Source: an uncultured Clostridia bacterium | GTDB taxonomy: Bacteria > Bacillota > Clostridia > UMGS1883 | Direction: 5' to 3' | Assembly: GCA_947630525.1 (NCBI GenBank) | Contig: CANRHW010000002.1 | Span: 1 to 31,149, forward strand | DNA length: 31,149 nucleotides | Shown here: in pieces, positions 15,606-23,591 of the stretch | How positions within the stretch are numbered: the first letter of the stretch is position 1 | How the letters are laid out: every line of letters begins with the position of its first letter | Made by a program: the position numbers and the translations under genes | The notes under the pieces: generated by a model | Database searches by the model: none | What the model was told of the DNA's origin: nothing | What the model saw: only the letters and a program-made list of their open reading frames with translations

Positions 15606-16676
15606 TCAGCGCGCAGGCCGCAGCTTGGACATACAAGCCTGTTTCCGTTCAAGCGAGCTGTGCACATATATTTTCATGGTGGTCTTCATATTTGCGTGAC
15701 CAAGTATTTCCGAGAGCGTTTTTACATCAAAGTCCGATTGCAGGCAGTTAGTGGCGAAGGTGTGCCGCAGGGAGTGAAATTTCACCTGCGGCAGACCCGC
15801 CCTTTTCAATATCTGCTTAAATCGGTAGGACAGGCAGCGGGGTTCAACCGGAGAGCTGTCTCCCGAAAGTACAAAGCCCTCGGGCCTGGCAAATTTTTGA
15901 ATAAAAGTTAAAAGAAAATCCGGCAGCGGTATCTGTCGGATCGAATTCTCACTTTTTGGCGGGGTTATTTTGACGGCGGTTTTGCCTTTGCAGGCAGGCG
16001 ACGATATCCTGTGCACCGTGCGTTTGACTGTAAGGAGCTTTTTTTCAAAGTCTATATCTTCCCATCGCAGGCCGCACAGTTCGCCGATGCGCAGTCCGGT
16101 AAACACGGCAAGATATATTCCGCAGGAAGTCAAATCGTTTTGCGAAAGCAGCTCTGCTTGAAGCTTTTTCTGGTCGGCGGCGGACAACAGGTCAGGCTCC
16201 TGATGGATGACTTTTGGCGGCCCGACGGAGGATATCCGATTTATGTATCCATATGTACGCTCGGCCCATTTGGCGGCAGACTTCATTATCATTACCATAT
16301 CCGAAACATATTTCGTTGACAGTCCCGCCGACAGCTTGTCCGCAATAAAGCGTTCGATCTCGGCGGGAGTGATCTTATCATAACGAATATCTTTGTAATA
16401 CGGCATCAAATGGAGACGAAGCTTGTCGGAATAACTCGAGAAGCTGCTCTCCTTTATGCGAGCCCTCGTCGAGTCCAGCCATTGCTGCATGATTTCGGTA
16501 AAATTCAACCGGCAGGACGCAGTTAATGACACCGGATTAATAAGCTGCAATTTGTCCCTCACGTCGGTATAGCTTTTGCCGTACACCGACTTGTATTTGT
16601 GATTGCCGAGGACATATAGGCGGCCCTCCCAGCGACCATCCTTCCTTTTGTAAATGTTTCGACCTTTCTTTGGCAT
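15606..16676 (-). CDS. Tyrosine-type site-specific recombinase (phage/transposon integrase)
   Basis: The 356-residue protein starts with an AP2-like arm-binding domain (MPKKGRNIYKRKDGRWEGRL), then a SAM-like core-binding domain (FTEIMQQWLDSTRARIKESS onward) and the catalytic domain. The catalytic set is complete: Arg in TGLRIGELCGLRWEDIDF, Lys in LLTVKR, His-x-x-Arg in HSLRHTFAT, His in LGHANM and Tyr in IYVHS. I chose ATG 16676 because AGGAGGG lies just upstream; the longer reading frame begins upstream without a ribosome site. No excisionase, relaxase, transposition or phage structural gene is near, so the element is either tiny, decayed or defined only by the integrase with a flanking cargo gene. 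att sites could not be identified. Confidence 0.9.
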   Translation of the reverse strand: MPKKGRNIYKRKDGRWEGRLYVLGNHKYKSVYGKSYTDVRDKLQLINPVSLTASCRLNFTEIMQQWLDSTRARIKESSFSSYSDKLRLHLMPYYKDIRYDKITPAEIERFIADKLSAGLSTKYVSDMVMIMKSAAKWAERTYGYINRISSVGPPKVIHQEPDLLSAADQKKLQAELLSQNDLTSCGIYLAVFTGLRIGELCGLRWEDIDFEKKLLTVKRTVHRISSPACKGKTAVKITPPKSENSIRQIPLPDFLLTFIQKFARPEGFVLSGDSSPVEPRCLSYRFKQILKRAGLPQVKFHSLRHTFATNCLQSDFDVKTLSEILGHANMKTTMKIYVHSSLERKQACMSKLRPAR

Positions 16677-16910
16677 AATTAACCCTCCTAAAGATAAAAT
16701 TAATGGTAAATAGTTTTTTGTCAATCCGCAGTAACGGCTGACAATATGCAATACCGGGCAGCGTCAAAAAAAAGGCGCTGAAAACGCAGACTTATTATCG
16801 ACGCTGCGGTTAAAATTAATTATATTATGAAATAATTGCAGGGTCAATATTTGACGAAGTATGGCGCAAAAAAGACCGCCGCGAATTGATGATTTTAATG
16901 TCTCAATATT

Positions 16911-16931
16911 TTTGCGGTTATAATCCGCAAA
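16911..16931. repeat. TTTGCGG inverted repeat with a nearby partial direct copy
   Basis: TTTGCGG, TTATAAT, CCGCAAA form a 7-7-7 inverted repeat at 16911-16931. A related TATTTTTGCGGTATAAT lies at 16948-16964, forming the -10 of the DUF4143 gene. The first copy has no good -35, so it may be an operator next to the promoter. It lies in the 16677-16935 intergenic stretch, which otherwise holds a spaced GCAGCGTC/GACGCTGC pair. Confidence 0.4.
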
Positions 16932-16935
16932 GCCC

Positions 16936-16964
16936 TTGACATATGTTTATTTTTGCGGTATAAT
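16936..16964 (+). promoter_or_regulatory. Consensus promoter of the AAA/DUF4143 gene
   Basis: TTGACA (16936-16941), 17 bases, TATAAT (16959-16964) match consensus exactly; the start codon is about 23 bp downstream. This shows that the longest frame, which begins inside the -35 box, cannot be the true one. Confidence 0.85.
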
Positions 16965-16986
16965 TATCAAAGCGGGGGTGATAGTT

Positions 16987-18198
16987 TTGATTTACAGGCC
17001 GATGTATGTCAATAAAATAATGGCGTATACAAATACTCCATTTGTAAAGGTGCTGACAGGAGTACGCCGATGCGGCAAATCAACGATTTTAAAAATGATT
17101 ATTGAAAAGCTTAAAACAGAGTGGGGCATCCCCGAAAATCGTATTGTAAGCCGCCGCTACGACTCAATGGAATATGAGGACATTACAGCAAAAGAGATGT
17201 TTGCCGAATTAAAGACAAAACTCTATCCCAACGGCAAAACCTATCTGTTTCTTGATGAAGTGCAGGAGATCAATGGTTGGGAAAGAGTAGTCAACTCTCT
17301 CGCTTCGGATTACGATGTGGATTTATACGTCACCGGCTCCAATTCCCGTATGATGTCTTCGGAAATATCAACTTATCTGACAGGCAGGTATATAGCTTTC
17401 CGAATTTACACACTTTCTTTTGCCGAGTATCTGACGTTTAAGAAATCATATGAATCCATCGCCGATCCCAAGACAGAACTTGCGAAGTATGTTCGACTGG
17501 GCGGGTTCCCGGCGACGCAGCTTCAACGTTACTCGCAGGACGAAATTTATACGATTGTACGAGATATTTACAATTCAACCATATTTTCTGATATTGTGAA
17601 GCGCAATCAAATTCGGAAAGTCGACCAGCTTGAACGTGTGGTGAAATACGCTTTCAACAATGTCGGCAACACGTTTTCGGCAAAGTCTATCTCAGACTAC
17701 CTGAAATCGGAGAACAGAAAACTCGATAATGAAACCGTGTACGGCTATCTCGAAAAATTAGAAAAGGCGTATCTGCTTCACCGCTGCTCACGTTATGATT
17801 TGCAAGGGAAAGAAATACTGAAAACTCAGGAGAAGTTTTACCTTGCGGACACCTCATTGCGATACAGCGTTTTAGGTTACAATTCCGACACGGTTGCGTC
17901 AAGCCTTGAAAATATTGTCTATCTGGAGCTTTGCCGCCGTGGTTATTTAGTATATATCGGTAAAACAAACGATGGCGAGATCGACTTTGTGGCAGCCAAA
18001 CAAAACGAAAAGCTCTATGTTCAGGTAACACAGAGCATAGTCGCCGAAAAAACCGAAAAGCGAGAGTACAACAGGCTGCTTGAAATACCCGACAATTACC
18101 CCAAGTATGTGCTGAGAACAGATGAATTTGCCGCCGGCAATTACGAGGGGATCAAGACGATGCACATAGCTGATTTCCTGCTCAGTTCGGAATACTGA
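16987..18198 (+). CDS. AAA-family ATPase with C-terminal DUF4143 domain
   Basis: The protein has about 403 residues from TTG 16987 (MIYRPMYVNKIMAY). That start matches the usual MIxRPxYL opening of the family and is placed by a GGGGGTG ribosome site and the promoter just upstream; GTG 16978 is an alternative. Walker A is GVRRCGKST (25-33), Walker B TYLFLDEVQE (about 90-99), followed by VTGSNSRMMSSEISTYLTGR, a sensor-like stretch. The C-terminal DUF4143 part (IVRDIYNSTIFSDIVKRNQI to the end) contains GEIDFVA and LYVQV, the Glu/Asp-x-Asp and Gln pattern of a PDDEXK nuclease fold. Such proteins are widespread, often multi-copy, and their role is not settled; defence or mobile-element links have been suggested. 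It stands alone in an AT-richer stretch next to the integrase and may be its cargo. Confidence 0.9.
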   Translation: MIYRPMYVNKIMAYTNTPFVKVLTGVRRCGKSTILKMIIEKLKTEWGIPENRIVSRRYDSMEYEDITAKEMFAELKTKLYPNGKTYLFLDEVQEINGWERVVNSLASDYDVDLYVTGSNSRMMSSEISTYLTGRYIAFRIYTLSFAEYLTFKKSYESIADPKTELAKYVRLGGFPATQLQRYSQDEIYTIVRDIYNSTIFSDIVKRNQIRKVDQLERVVKYAFNNVGNTFSAKSISDYLKSENRKLDNETVYGYLEKLEKAYLLHRCSRYDLQGKEILKTQEKFYLADTSLRYSVLGYNSDTVASSLENIVYLELCRRGYLVYIGKTNDGEIDFVAAKQNEKLYVQVTQSIVAEKTEKREYNRLLEIPDNYPKYVLRTDEFAAGNYEGIKTMHIADFLLSSEY

Positions 18199-18254
18199 CA
18201 AAATGCTCCGGGATTGTTCCGCAAGACAAATCCCAACTTAGTATTAAGCGCCGC

Positions 18255-18293
18255 AAAAAACTCGCTCTGCGCAGGTTACAGAGCGAGTTTTTT
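18255..18293. terminator. Bidirectional terminator between DUF4143 and FAD-oxidoreductase genes
   Basis: AAAAAACTCGCTCTG (18255-18269) pairs exactly with CAGAGCGAGTTTTTT (18279-18293) around a 9-base loop. Runs of six A and six T flank the GC part, so it works for both convergent genes. Confidence 0.92.
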
Positions 18294-18327
18294 ACGGTCT
18301 TTTTCTTACCTAACGCCGCTGAGGCGC

Positions 18328-19617
18328 CTATTTTGCATTTGCAGGGTTATTTAATACCTTGCCTTTCTCATCGAAACGTGAGCCGTGACAGGCGCAGTCC
18401 CACGAACGCTCGGCGGAATTCCAATGGAGTGCGCAGCCCAGATGCGGGCAGCGCCGGCCTGTAAAGGACAGCAGATTTATTACCGACTCAAAGCTGTTGA
18501 TAAAGAGCTGCGGTTTCAAAATACTCCGCGACGGATCAAACAAATTAGCATACTCATTATTCTTCCCCAGCACCGTATCGGAGAGCATTATTGCCGAGAG
18601 CATTGCTCCCGTCATGCCCCATTTATTGAAGCCTGTCGCGGTGAAAAGCTGTGCGGTTCGGTTTGAGTACTTACCGATATATGGCACGCCGTCAAGACTA
18701 ATGCAGTCCTGCGCCGCCCAGTGGCAATACTCCTTTGACTGAGGATAATAAAGCTTCGCATAGTAACGAAGCTCGCTCCAATTGCCGCCTTTTTTGCCGG
18801 TACGGTGTCCTCCGCCGCCAAGAAGAAGATACTTTCCGTAATTTCGGAAGGAAAGTCCTGTTTTGCTGCTGTCAACATACATACCGTCCACATTACCGGC
18901 GTTTTCGAGAGCAAGCACATAGGAACGGTGCTGATAAAGCTTTAGGAAATAGACGCCATGCTTATTAATGAACGGAAAATGCGTCGCAATAATCACTGTT
19001 TTCGCAGTAACGCTTCCACTGTCTGTCACCGCCGTATTCCCACGCATTTCCTTTACAAAAGTGTTCTCATACATGGGCAGACCCATTGCGATGGCGGAGA
19101 TGAATTTCAGCGGATGAAACTGCGCCTGACCGGGGAACATAACCGCGCCTGCCGTTTGGAACGGAAGTGAAGTTTTCTCACAAAGCCGTGCGGAATAACC
19201 TATATTCGCAAGCGCGTCCATTTCCTGCTCCAGCTCTCCCCTGTCTCCCATCGAATAGACATAATTGTCCTTCCGCTCATAGTCGCAGTCGATCTTGGCG
19301 CAAAGCTCCGTATATTTTTCAAGGGCAAAGAGGTTTGCTTCAAGATATTTTCGTGCCATTTCAACTCCGCCGCTTTTCAGCAATTTGTGATAAATCAGCC
19401 CATGCTGAGCTGTGATTTTTGCCGTTGTGTGCCCTGTTGTGCCCTGACAGATTTTTTCCTTTTCAACAAGGACGCAGTCAACGCCGTTCTGAGTCAGAAA
19501 GTAAGCTGTCAAAACCCCCGCTATACCCCCGCCAATAATCAGAACATCAGTCGATATGTCGCCGTTCAGCTTCGGAAAAGACGGGAGCTGCACACTTTTT
19601 TGCCAAATTGAGTCCAT
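18328..19617 (-). CDS. FAD-dependent oxidoreductase with C-terminal Rieske [2Fe-2S] domain
   Basis: The 429-residue protein has a dinucleotide-binding loop GGGIAG (29-34) with the following VLVEKEKICQGTTGHTTAK, as in the DAO/PuuB-like amine oxidases. The middle part is the flavoprotein core. The end holds RRCPHLGCALHW and CACHGSRFDEKGK, the Cys-x-His and Cys-x-x-His pairs of a Rieske cluster. The architecture matches Bacillus YhfW, whose substrate is not known to me. The ATG at 19617 has AGGAGG a few bases upstream, better than the longer reading frame from 19659. The gene follows the 91-aa unknown by 51 bp on the same strand, so the two probably form one unit. The shared bidirectional terminator ends it. 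Confidence 0.9.
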   Translation of the reverse strand: MDSIWQKSVQLPSFPKLNGDISTDVLIIGGGIAGVLTAYFLTQNGVDCVLVEKEKICQGTTGHTTAKITAQHGLIYHKLLKSGGVEMARKYLEANLFALEKYTELCAKIDCDYERKDNYVYSMGDRGELEQEMDALANIGYSARLCEKTSLPFQTAGAVMFPGQAQFHPLKFISAIAMGLPMYENTFVKEMRGNTAVTDSGSVTAKTVIIATHFPFINKHGVYFLKLYQHRSYVLALENAGNVDGMYVDSSKTGLSFRNYGKYLLLGGGGHRTGKKGGNWSELRYYAKLYYPQSKEYCHWAAQDCISLDGVPYIGKYSNRTAQLFTATGFNKWGMTGAMLSAIMLSDTVLGKNNEYANLFDPSRSILKPQLFINSFESVINLLSFTGRRCPHLGCALHWNSAERSWDCACHGSRFDEKGKVLNNPANAK

Positions 19618-19668
19618 AGTTCCTCCTGTACATAACGCCGTCCAATTATACTCTGGCAACGTTGAACC

Positions 19669-19944
19669 TTATAAATCCTGAAAATCTGCGGCGGTCAAAT
19701 CATTCTCCAGATTATCTCTTGCGAGATCTTTGTCGATAGCGGCATAGGCGTCAGATATAGGCCTTCCCTGTGGAAATGGTTTTGTATGATAGACCTTCTG
19801 CGACGGCGCTTTTGTACCCGCGATGATTGGATTTGCGGGAGACTTTCCATGCTTTGCTTTCCCCTGAATTTCGGGAACCGGGGCCGCCGTATTCTTATCT
19901 TGCGTGTGCGTCCGCTCGGGACGGCTCATGCCCTGTTTGGCCAT
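19669..19944 (-). CDS. Hypothetical 91-aa protein upstream of the Rieske oxidoreductase
   Basis: This is a small polar, Pro- and Lys-rich protein that looks largely disordered in its first half (MAKQGMSRPERTHTQDKNTA, then VPEIQGKAKHGKSPANPIIA). It has a more ordered acidic end (ISDAYAAIDKDLARDNLEND). I do not know the family. ATG 19944 lies six bases after GAGGTG; an ATG two codons earlier overlaps that site. The longer frame to 20196 runs through the antisense of the IS256 remnant and is not real. It is likely co-transcribed with the oxidoreductase; its function may be linked to it. Confidence 0.6.
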   Translation of the reverse strand: MAKQGMSRPERTHTQDKNTAAPVPEIQGKAKHGKSPANPIIAGTKAPSQKVYHTKPFPQGRPISDAYAAIDKDLARDNLENDLTAADFQDL

Positions 19945-20008
19945 GTTCATCACCTCATGCGTAGTATGTGAACATTTCCTTAATTTATGTATACGCCAAA
20001 GGATCGTC

Positions 20009-20261
20009 GTGAACGAAATAAACAGATCGTCTGGGAGCTGATAGGGTATAGCCGAAGGTATGAAAGAAGATGAGGAAAGTTGGAAGAACTTTCTCGTCCG
20101 GCTTAAGGGACGGGGCTTGGACGGAGTACGTCTACTTGTTGGCGATAAAAGTCTTGGTGTGTGTGTGGTGGCGGCGGAAGTATTCCCTACAGCCAAATAT
20201 CAGCGCTTATGTTGGTATGCACACGGCTGCGATATATTTCAGGCAAGTATTGTGGGTGTAA
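20009..20261 (+). pseudogene. IS256-family (mutator-type) transposase remnant
   Basis: Read from about 20042, the frame gives GIAEGMKEDEESWKNFLVRL, then KGRGLDGVRLLVGDKSLGV and EVFPTAKYQR. This closely follows the conserved middle of IS256 transposases (EGMKEDKESW, RGLDGVKLIVGDKCLG, EVFP.AKYQRC). The match ends within a few residues of YQR, and upstream the frame has stops at about 20036-20041 with shifted traces of the preceding part. No start, catalytic triad or terminal inverted repeats remain. It marks old transposition at the end of the polysaccharide locus. Confidence 0.8.
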
Positions 20262-20466
20262 GCGCTATCTTTTCATGAAATGTTTGTAAGAAAGCGGCTG
20301 CCATGTCGCCTAATCGTCATTGAAACAACAAGAAATTTTATTCTTTCAGAGATATTTTGCGAAAAATACTTGACACTACCGTTACAGGAACTTCAAAAGG
20401 TTCCGAAATCGGATATTATTTATGTTTTATTGATGAGATTTCGTACGAAGCGCAGCATAAATCCAT
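20262..20466. other. Intergenic stretch without an identifiable gene
   Basis: AT-rich sequence between the transposase remnant and the locus terminator. Short frames exist on the plus strand (about 20280-20490 and 20357-20554), but none has a good ribosome site or a recognisable product. It may be further mobile-element debris. Confidence 0.4.
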
Positions 20467-20506
20467 ACGAAAAACAGGCCTCGGCCTGAGCCGAAGCCTG
20501 TTTCGT
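20467..20506 (-). terminator. Terminator of the polysaccharide operon
   Basis: A GC-rich stem pairs AACAGGCCTCGGC with GCCGAAGCCTGTT around CTGA (20486-20489), with one mismatch. On the minus strand it is followed by TTTTT (20470-20474), so it ends transcription from the glycan genes. Confidence 0.8.
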
Positions 20507-20539
20507 AAATTCATTGCAGGAATTTACGTCACTATTCTT

Positions 20540-20653
20540 GACATAGAGCCTTAAATGATCTCCAATATTTCCACGAATAGGTGTGCCGATCAATAATACT
20601 ATGCTTTTTGATACATTTAAGTTTTTTATTATTTCTATAGTCAGGTTCGGATC
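20540..20653 (-). pseudogene. Polysaccharide pyruvyl transferase remnant (N-terminal fragment)
   Basis: On the minus strand, directly after the GT2 gene, a frame without start codon reads DPNLTIEIIKNLNVSKSIVL and then LIGTPIRGNIGDH (20555-20590 for the core). The I-GTP-x-x-GN-I/L-GDH motif is a hallmark near the N-terminus of the polysaccharide pyruvyl transferase family. The similarity stops soon after and the open frame runs into the terminator. This would be the 5' scrap of a lost gene that once added pyruvate ketals to the polymer. The match is short, so moderate confidence only. Confidence 0.5.
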
Positions 20654-20679
20654 TTATAAATTTAATACATCCTAATGCT

Positions 20680-21618
20680 TTAACATCCTTTCACCAGCTT
20701 ATGGACGAATAAATAAAACCCGGGAGAAGCACTGTATAATAAAGCTTTTAATTTGGTAGTTCGAAAGAATGCATATTTCCTCAATAATCTTCCCGTAAAT
20801 ATTGCTTTTTCATTTTCGAATCTATCTACTAAACAAATCGCACGTAGATAATTAAAAACCATTTTATCCGTCAATGCTTGCGCATTTTCAATTCCGTGTG
20901 TTTGAAATAGCTCTAAAACATTTCTTGTAACCGTTAATAAATCACTACCTTCGACCGCTTTATTTGTGGAATGAGTAATTGAATCGTTTCTTACAAAATT
21001 GTAATAAAAATACACATCAGAAAAGAAAACGGTCTCGGCATTTAGGAGTATAGTAGGCGTCCATAGCTCATCTTCTTGAACTACACCCTCTAAAAACCTA
21101 ATATTCTTCTTTCTAATTAATTCGGTACGACACAGTGTAAATGGAGCACAAGCTGAATAACTTTTTCTCTTATTAAGAAGAGAAATATATTCTTCTGAAG
21201 AATACAGTCCTTTTCGAATTGTATAATTCAATTTATCAAAAGTATTCCCTTGATCATCGATTACCTTTGCTTTCCCAACAATTAAATCCGCATCATAGTT
21301 CTGTATGATTTCTAAAAACTGATTTAAACATCCTTCAAAAAGCCAATCATCACTATCAAGAAATAGAATGTATTCTCCTCTCGCCTCATTAATACCGGCA
21401 TTCCTAGCGCTGGACAATCCTCCATTTGTTTTATGAATCACCTGAATACATTCATATTTAGACGCATAGTCATCACATATTTTCCCTGAGTTATCGGGAG
21501 ACCCGTCATCAACAAGAATAATTTCTATACTACTATTGATTTGACACAAAACAGAATCTATACAACGTCTAATATAATTCTCAACTCTATATACAGGAAC
21601 AACTATCGTCAAAAGCAT
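20680..21618 (-). CDS. Glycosyltransferase family 2
   Basis: The 312-residue protein is a GT-A fold transferase: MLLTIVVPVYRVENYIRRCI opening, ILVDDGSPDNSG (residues 34-45, nucleotide-sugar binding Asp), NGGLSSARNAGI, then FLDSDDW (the metal-binding DxD). VQEDELW gives the likely catalytic acidic residues. The C-terminal third is helical without clear membrane spans. It adds one sugar to the growing lipid-linked repeat in the cytoplasm; donor and linkage cannot be told from sequence. It is the last intact gene of the locus; base composition is AT-rich like its neighbours to 28050. Confidence 0.93.
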   Translation of the reverse strand: MLLTIVVPVYRVENYIRRCIDSVLCQINSSIEIILVDDGSPDNSGKICDDYASKYECIQVIHKTNGGLSSARNAGINEARGEYILFLDSDDWLFEGCLNQFLEIIQNYDADLIVGKAKVIDDQGNTFDKLNYTIRKGLYSSEEYISLLNKRKSYSACAPFTLCRTELIRKKNIRFLEGVVQEDELWTPTILLNAETVFFSDVYFYYNFVRNDSITHSTNKAVEGSDLLTVTRNVLELFQTHGIENAQALTDKMVFNYLRAICLVDRFENEKAIFTGRLLRKYAFFRTTKLKALLYSASPGFYLFVHKLVKGC

Positions 21619-21667
21619 ATTAAAGATTCCTTTCTATACAGTTCGATATCTTTTGCATGGTTATATT

Positions 21668-22819
21668 CTAGTACCAGAAATTTAACGGCAACTGGCCATA
21701 ACCGTTGTTAAGCATTATCCTTACAAACTGTGCTATGCAATATGCAATAATGAAAATCTGATATATTGTCATCTTCCTTGCTTTAGTATGTCCTATCCCT
21801 GCCAGTGATTTTTTTGTGTTATATAAACTACTTAGGGAAATAATCGAACTTACAGAATAAAACAATACAATTCTTGCAGCATATCCAACTATAACGTCAA
21901 GGATAAAATATATCACTTGGAACAGCATAGCCTTATCAAGAATGCTTTCGAATAAGTTTTGATTTTCATATTCTCGATATTTCAATCGATGGAATATGTA
22001 GAGCGTTATTTCGATAATCAGCAACAACGTTCCCAAGGAGATGATAGATTCATTCCTGAATGTCATATATATACTGGTTGACGTTACATATACCGAAAAA
22101 ATAGGAATGTATTGTATTAGTCTCATCAGATACTCAAATCCCACAGCCATTACTATTGGAATAATATATGATATCAATGTATTAATCCATTTGTGGCCCT
22201 TTTTTCTCGGTCTAAAGTACCATATCATTAATATACTGATGATTGCAGCCCTGTGTATAAATGTCGCTCCAATTACGCATATTATGAATTTCAAGTATTT
22301 CTTATCTCTAAGATAATGTATTCCATACAATATAATTGACATAGCAAGAGCTTGCCTAAACATATTATATGTTCTAAAGTAGAACGTTGACATATAGACG
22401 AAAAATGCCACAGTGGAGTTGACATCTCTTCTGTACTTCCAAATCCCCACCACCATAAAAAACTGTGTTAATATAGCATATAATCCAATCGCTACATTTG
22501 CTGATGCGCCTACCTTACCAAGGTAGTATACCAACAAACCAAATGACGGTTCCAGCCTGCCCCAGCATGACAGCGCATACTCTAAAGTATTTGTGCTTAT
22601 TATTCTTTCTCCCACCAAGTAATAGGTCTCATAATCAAGCCCAACCATATATCGAAAAAAGCCTGGAGCAGATGCAATAAGAATTGTCATTAATAACCAA
22701 AACCGAGTTTTGTACTTTGATTTAGACTTTACTGCATTATTCATGCATACAACCGACAAGGCAACAACAAAAACGTATATAATAATAGAATCAAACTCTG
22801 AAAACTCAATAATTCGCAT
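21668..22819 (-). CDS. EpsG-family polysaccharide polymerase (Wzy-like)
   Basis: This 383-residue membrane protein has about ten or more hydrophobic segments. The early pattern APGFFRYMVGLDYETYYLVG, followed later by FYFRTYNMFRQALAMSIILYGIHYL, matches the EpsG family; FRYxxGxDYxxY and RQ are its conserved points. EpsG proteins act as Wzy-type polymerases that join lipid-linked repeat units on the outer face of the membrane. A single gene of this kind in the locus fits Wzx/Wzy-dependent synthesis; no flippase gene lies in this window. ATG at 22819 is 37 bp after the deacetylase stop. Confidence 0.85.
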   Translation of the reverse strand: MRIIEFSEFDSIIIYVFVVALSVVCMNNAVKSKSKYKTRFWLLMTILIASAPGFFRYMVGLDYETYYLVGERIISTNTLEYALSCWGRLEPSFGLLVYYLGKVGASANVAIGLYAILTQFFMVVGIWKYRRDVNSTVAFFVYMSTFYFRTYNMFRQALAMSIILYGIHYLRDKKYLKFIICVIGATFIHRAAIISILMIWYFRPRKKGHKWINTLISYIIPIVMAVGFEYLMRLIQYIPIFSVYVTSTSIYMTFRNESIISLGTLLLIIEITLYIFHRLKYREYENQNLFESILDKAMLFQVIYFILDVIVGYAARIVLFYSVSSIISLSSLYNTKKSLAGIGHTKARKMTIYQIFIIAYCIAQFVRIMLNNGYGQLPLNFWY

Positions 22820-22856
22820 GACATCTCGCCCTTTTTACAATTATGTTGTTATACTG

Positions 22857-23579
22857 TTACTCCTTGCCTTCGATGTATTCATAATAAGTGATCATGTTAA
22901 TATTATCTATACTACCACTATTTAGTATTGAATAATCATCATCAATTTCAGGATGACACATTACCTCTACGGTTTCTTTTTTCTTATTTTTCTCAATACT
23001 ACTGTCGTAAAGTGAAACAAAACTATCTGTCGTGATTATTAAACCATTCATGGTGTAATACTTTTCTACAAGAAATCCGTAAAATCTTTTTATATAATCC
23101 TTTGCCATTTTGTGTCGTCTTACACAAGTTATATTTCTTGCGTACATGGCTTTCCTTGTGGCAATCGCTATCATGAAATCCATATGCCTATGATGATGAG
23201 AATCTATATGTGTAGGTCTTATACCTTTTTCAATAACTCTATCTATCTGTGCAAGGATTTCATCGTAAAGAACATCGCGTTCTTTCCTTGACAAATACTG
23301 GTGTCTTGGGATTGTGTTCAAATAACTACCGTCTGAATTGCAAAATTTCTTGCATTTCTTCATAGCATCTGTCAATGGACGCCCCTCATCAATAACGATA
23401 TGAATTCCAATGTAATTTTCGTAATGGTTCTTCTTTGCTAATTCTATAGCTTCATCAAATCCCGGCATATTTGCCATTACAGTTGTAGAGCTTATTTTAT
23501 TATTTTGGAAACACTCATTAATTCTTTGGTTTGCTCTTGAATTTCTACCAAAGTCATCTGCATTAACAATATATCTCAT
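22857..23579 (-). CDS. ChbG/YdjC-like carbohydrate deacetylase
   Basis: The 240-residue protein opens with MRYIVNADDFGRN, where NADDFG (6-11) contributes the metal and catalytic Asp. IGIHIVIDEGRPLTD and THIDSHHHRHMDF supply further His ligands. This matches the YdjC/ChbG family of metal-dependent deacetylases acting on N-acetylated oligosaccharides such as diacetylchitobiose. In a glycan locus it probably removes an acetyl group from a GlcNAc- or HexNAc-containing intermediate or repeat, creating a free amine. No signal peptide, so it acts inside the cell. It starts 12 bp after the GT4 gene stop. Confidence 0.88.
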   Translation of the reverse strand: MRYIVNADDFGRNSRANQRINECFQNNKISSTTVMANMPGFDEAIELAKKNHYENYIGIHIVIDEGRPLTDAMKKCKKFCNSDGSYLNTIPRHQYLSRKERDVLYDEILAQIDRVIEKGIRPTHIDSHHHRHMDFMIAIATRKAMYARNITCVRRHKMAKDYIKRFYGFLVEKYYTMNGLIITTDSFVSLYDSSIEKNKKKETVEVMCHPEIDDDYSILNSGSIDNINMITYYEYIEGKE

Positions 23580-23591
23580 TATTGCTCATCC

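Noticed and set aside
16936..16986. Longer start of the AAA/DUF4143 gene (MTYVYFCGI...)
   Set aside because: This frame begins inside the perfect -35 box and runs through the -10; the ribosome site and family opening support the TTG at 16987.
19945..20196. N-terminal extension of the 91-aa protein
   Set aside because: It runs antisense to the IS256-family remnant and lacks a ribosome site, while the ATG at 19944 has one.
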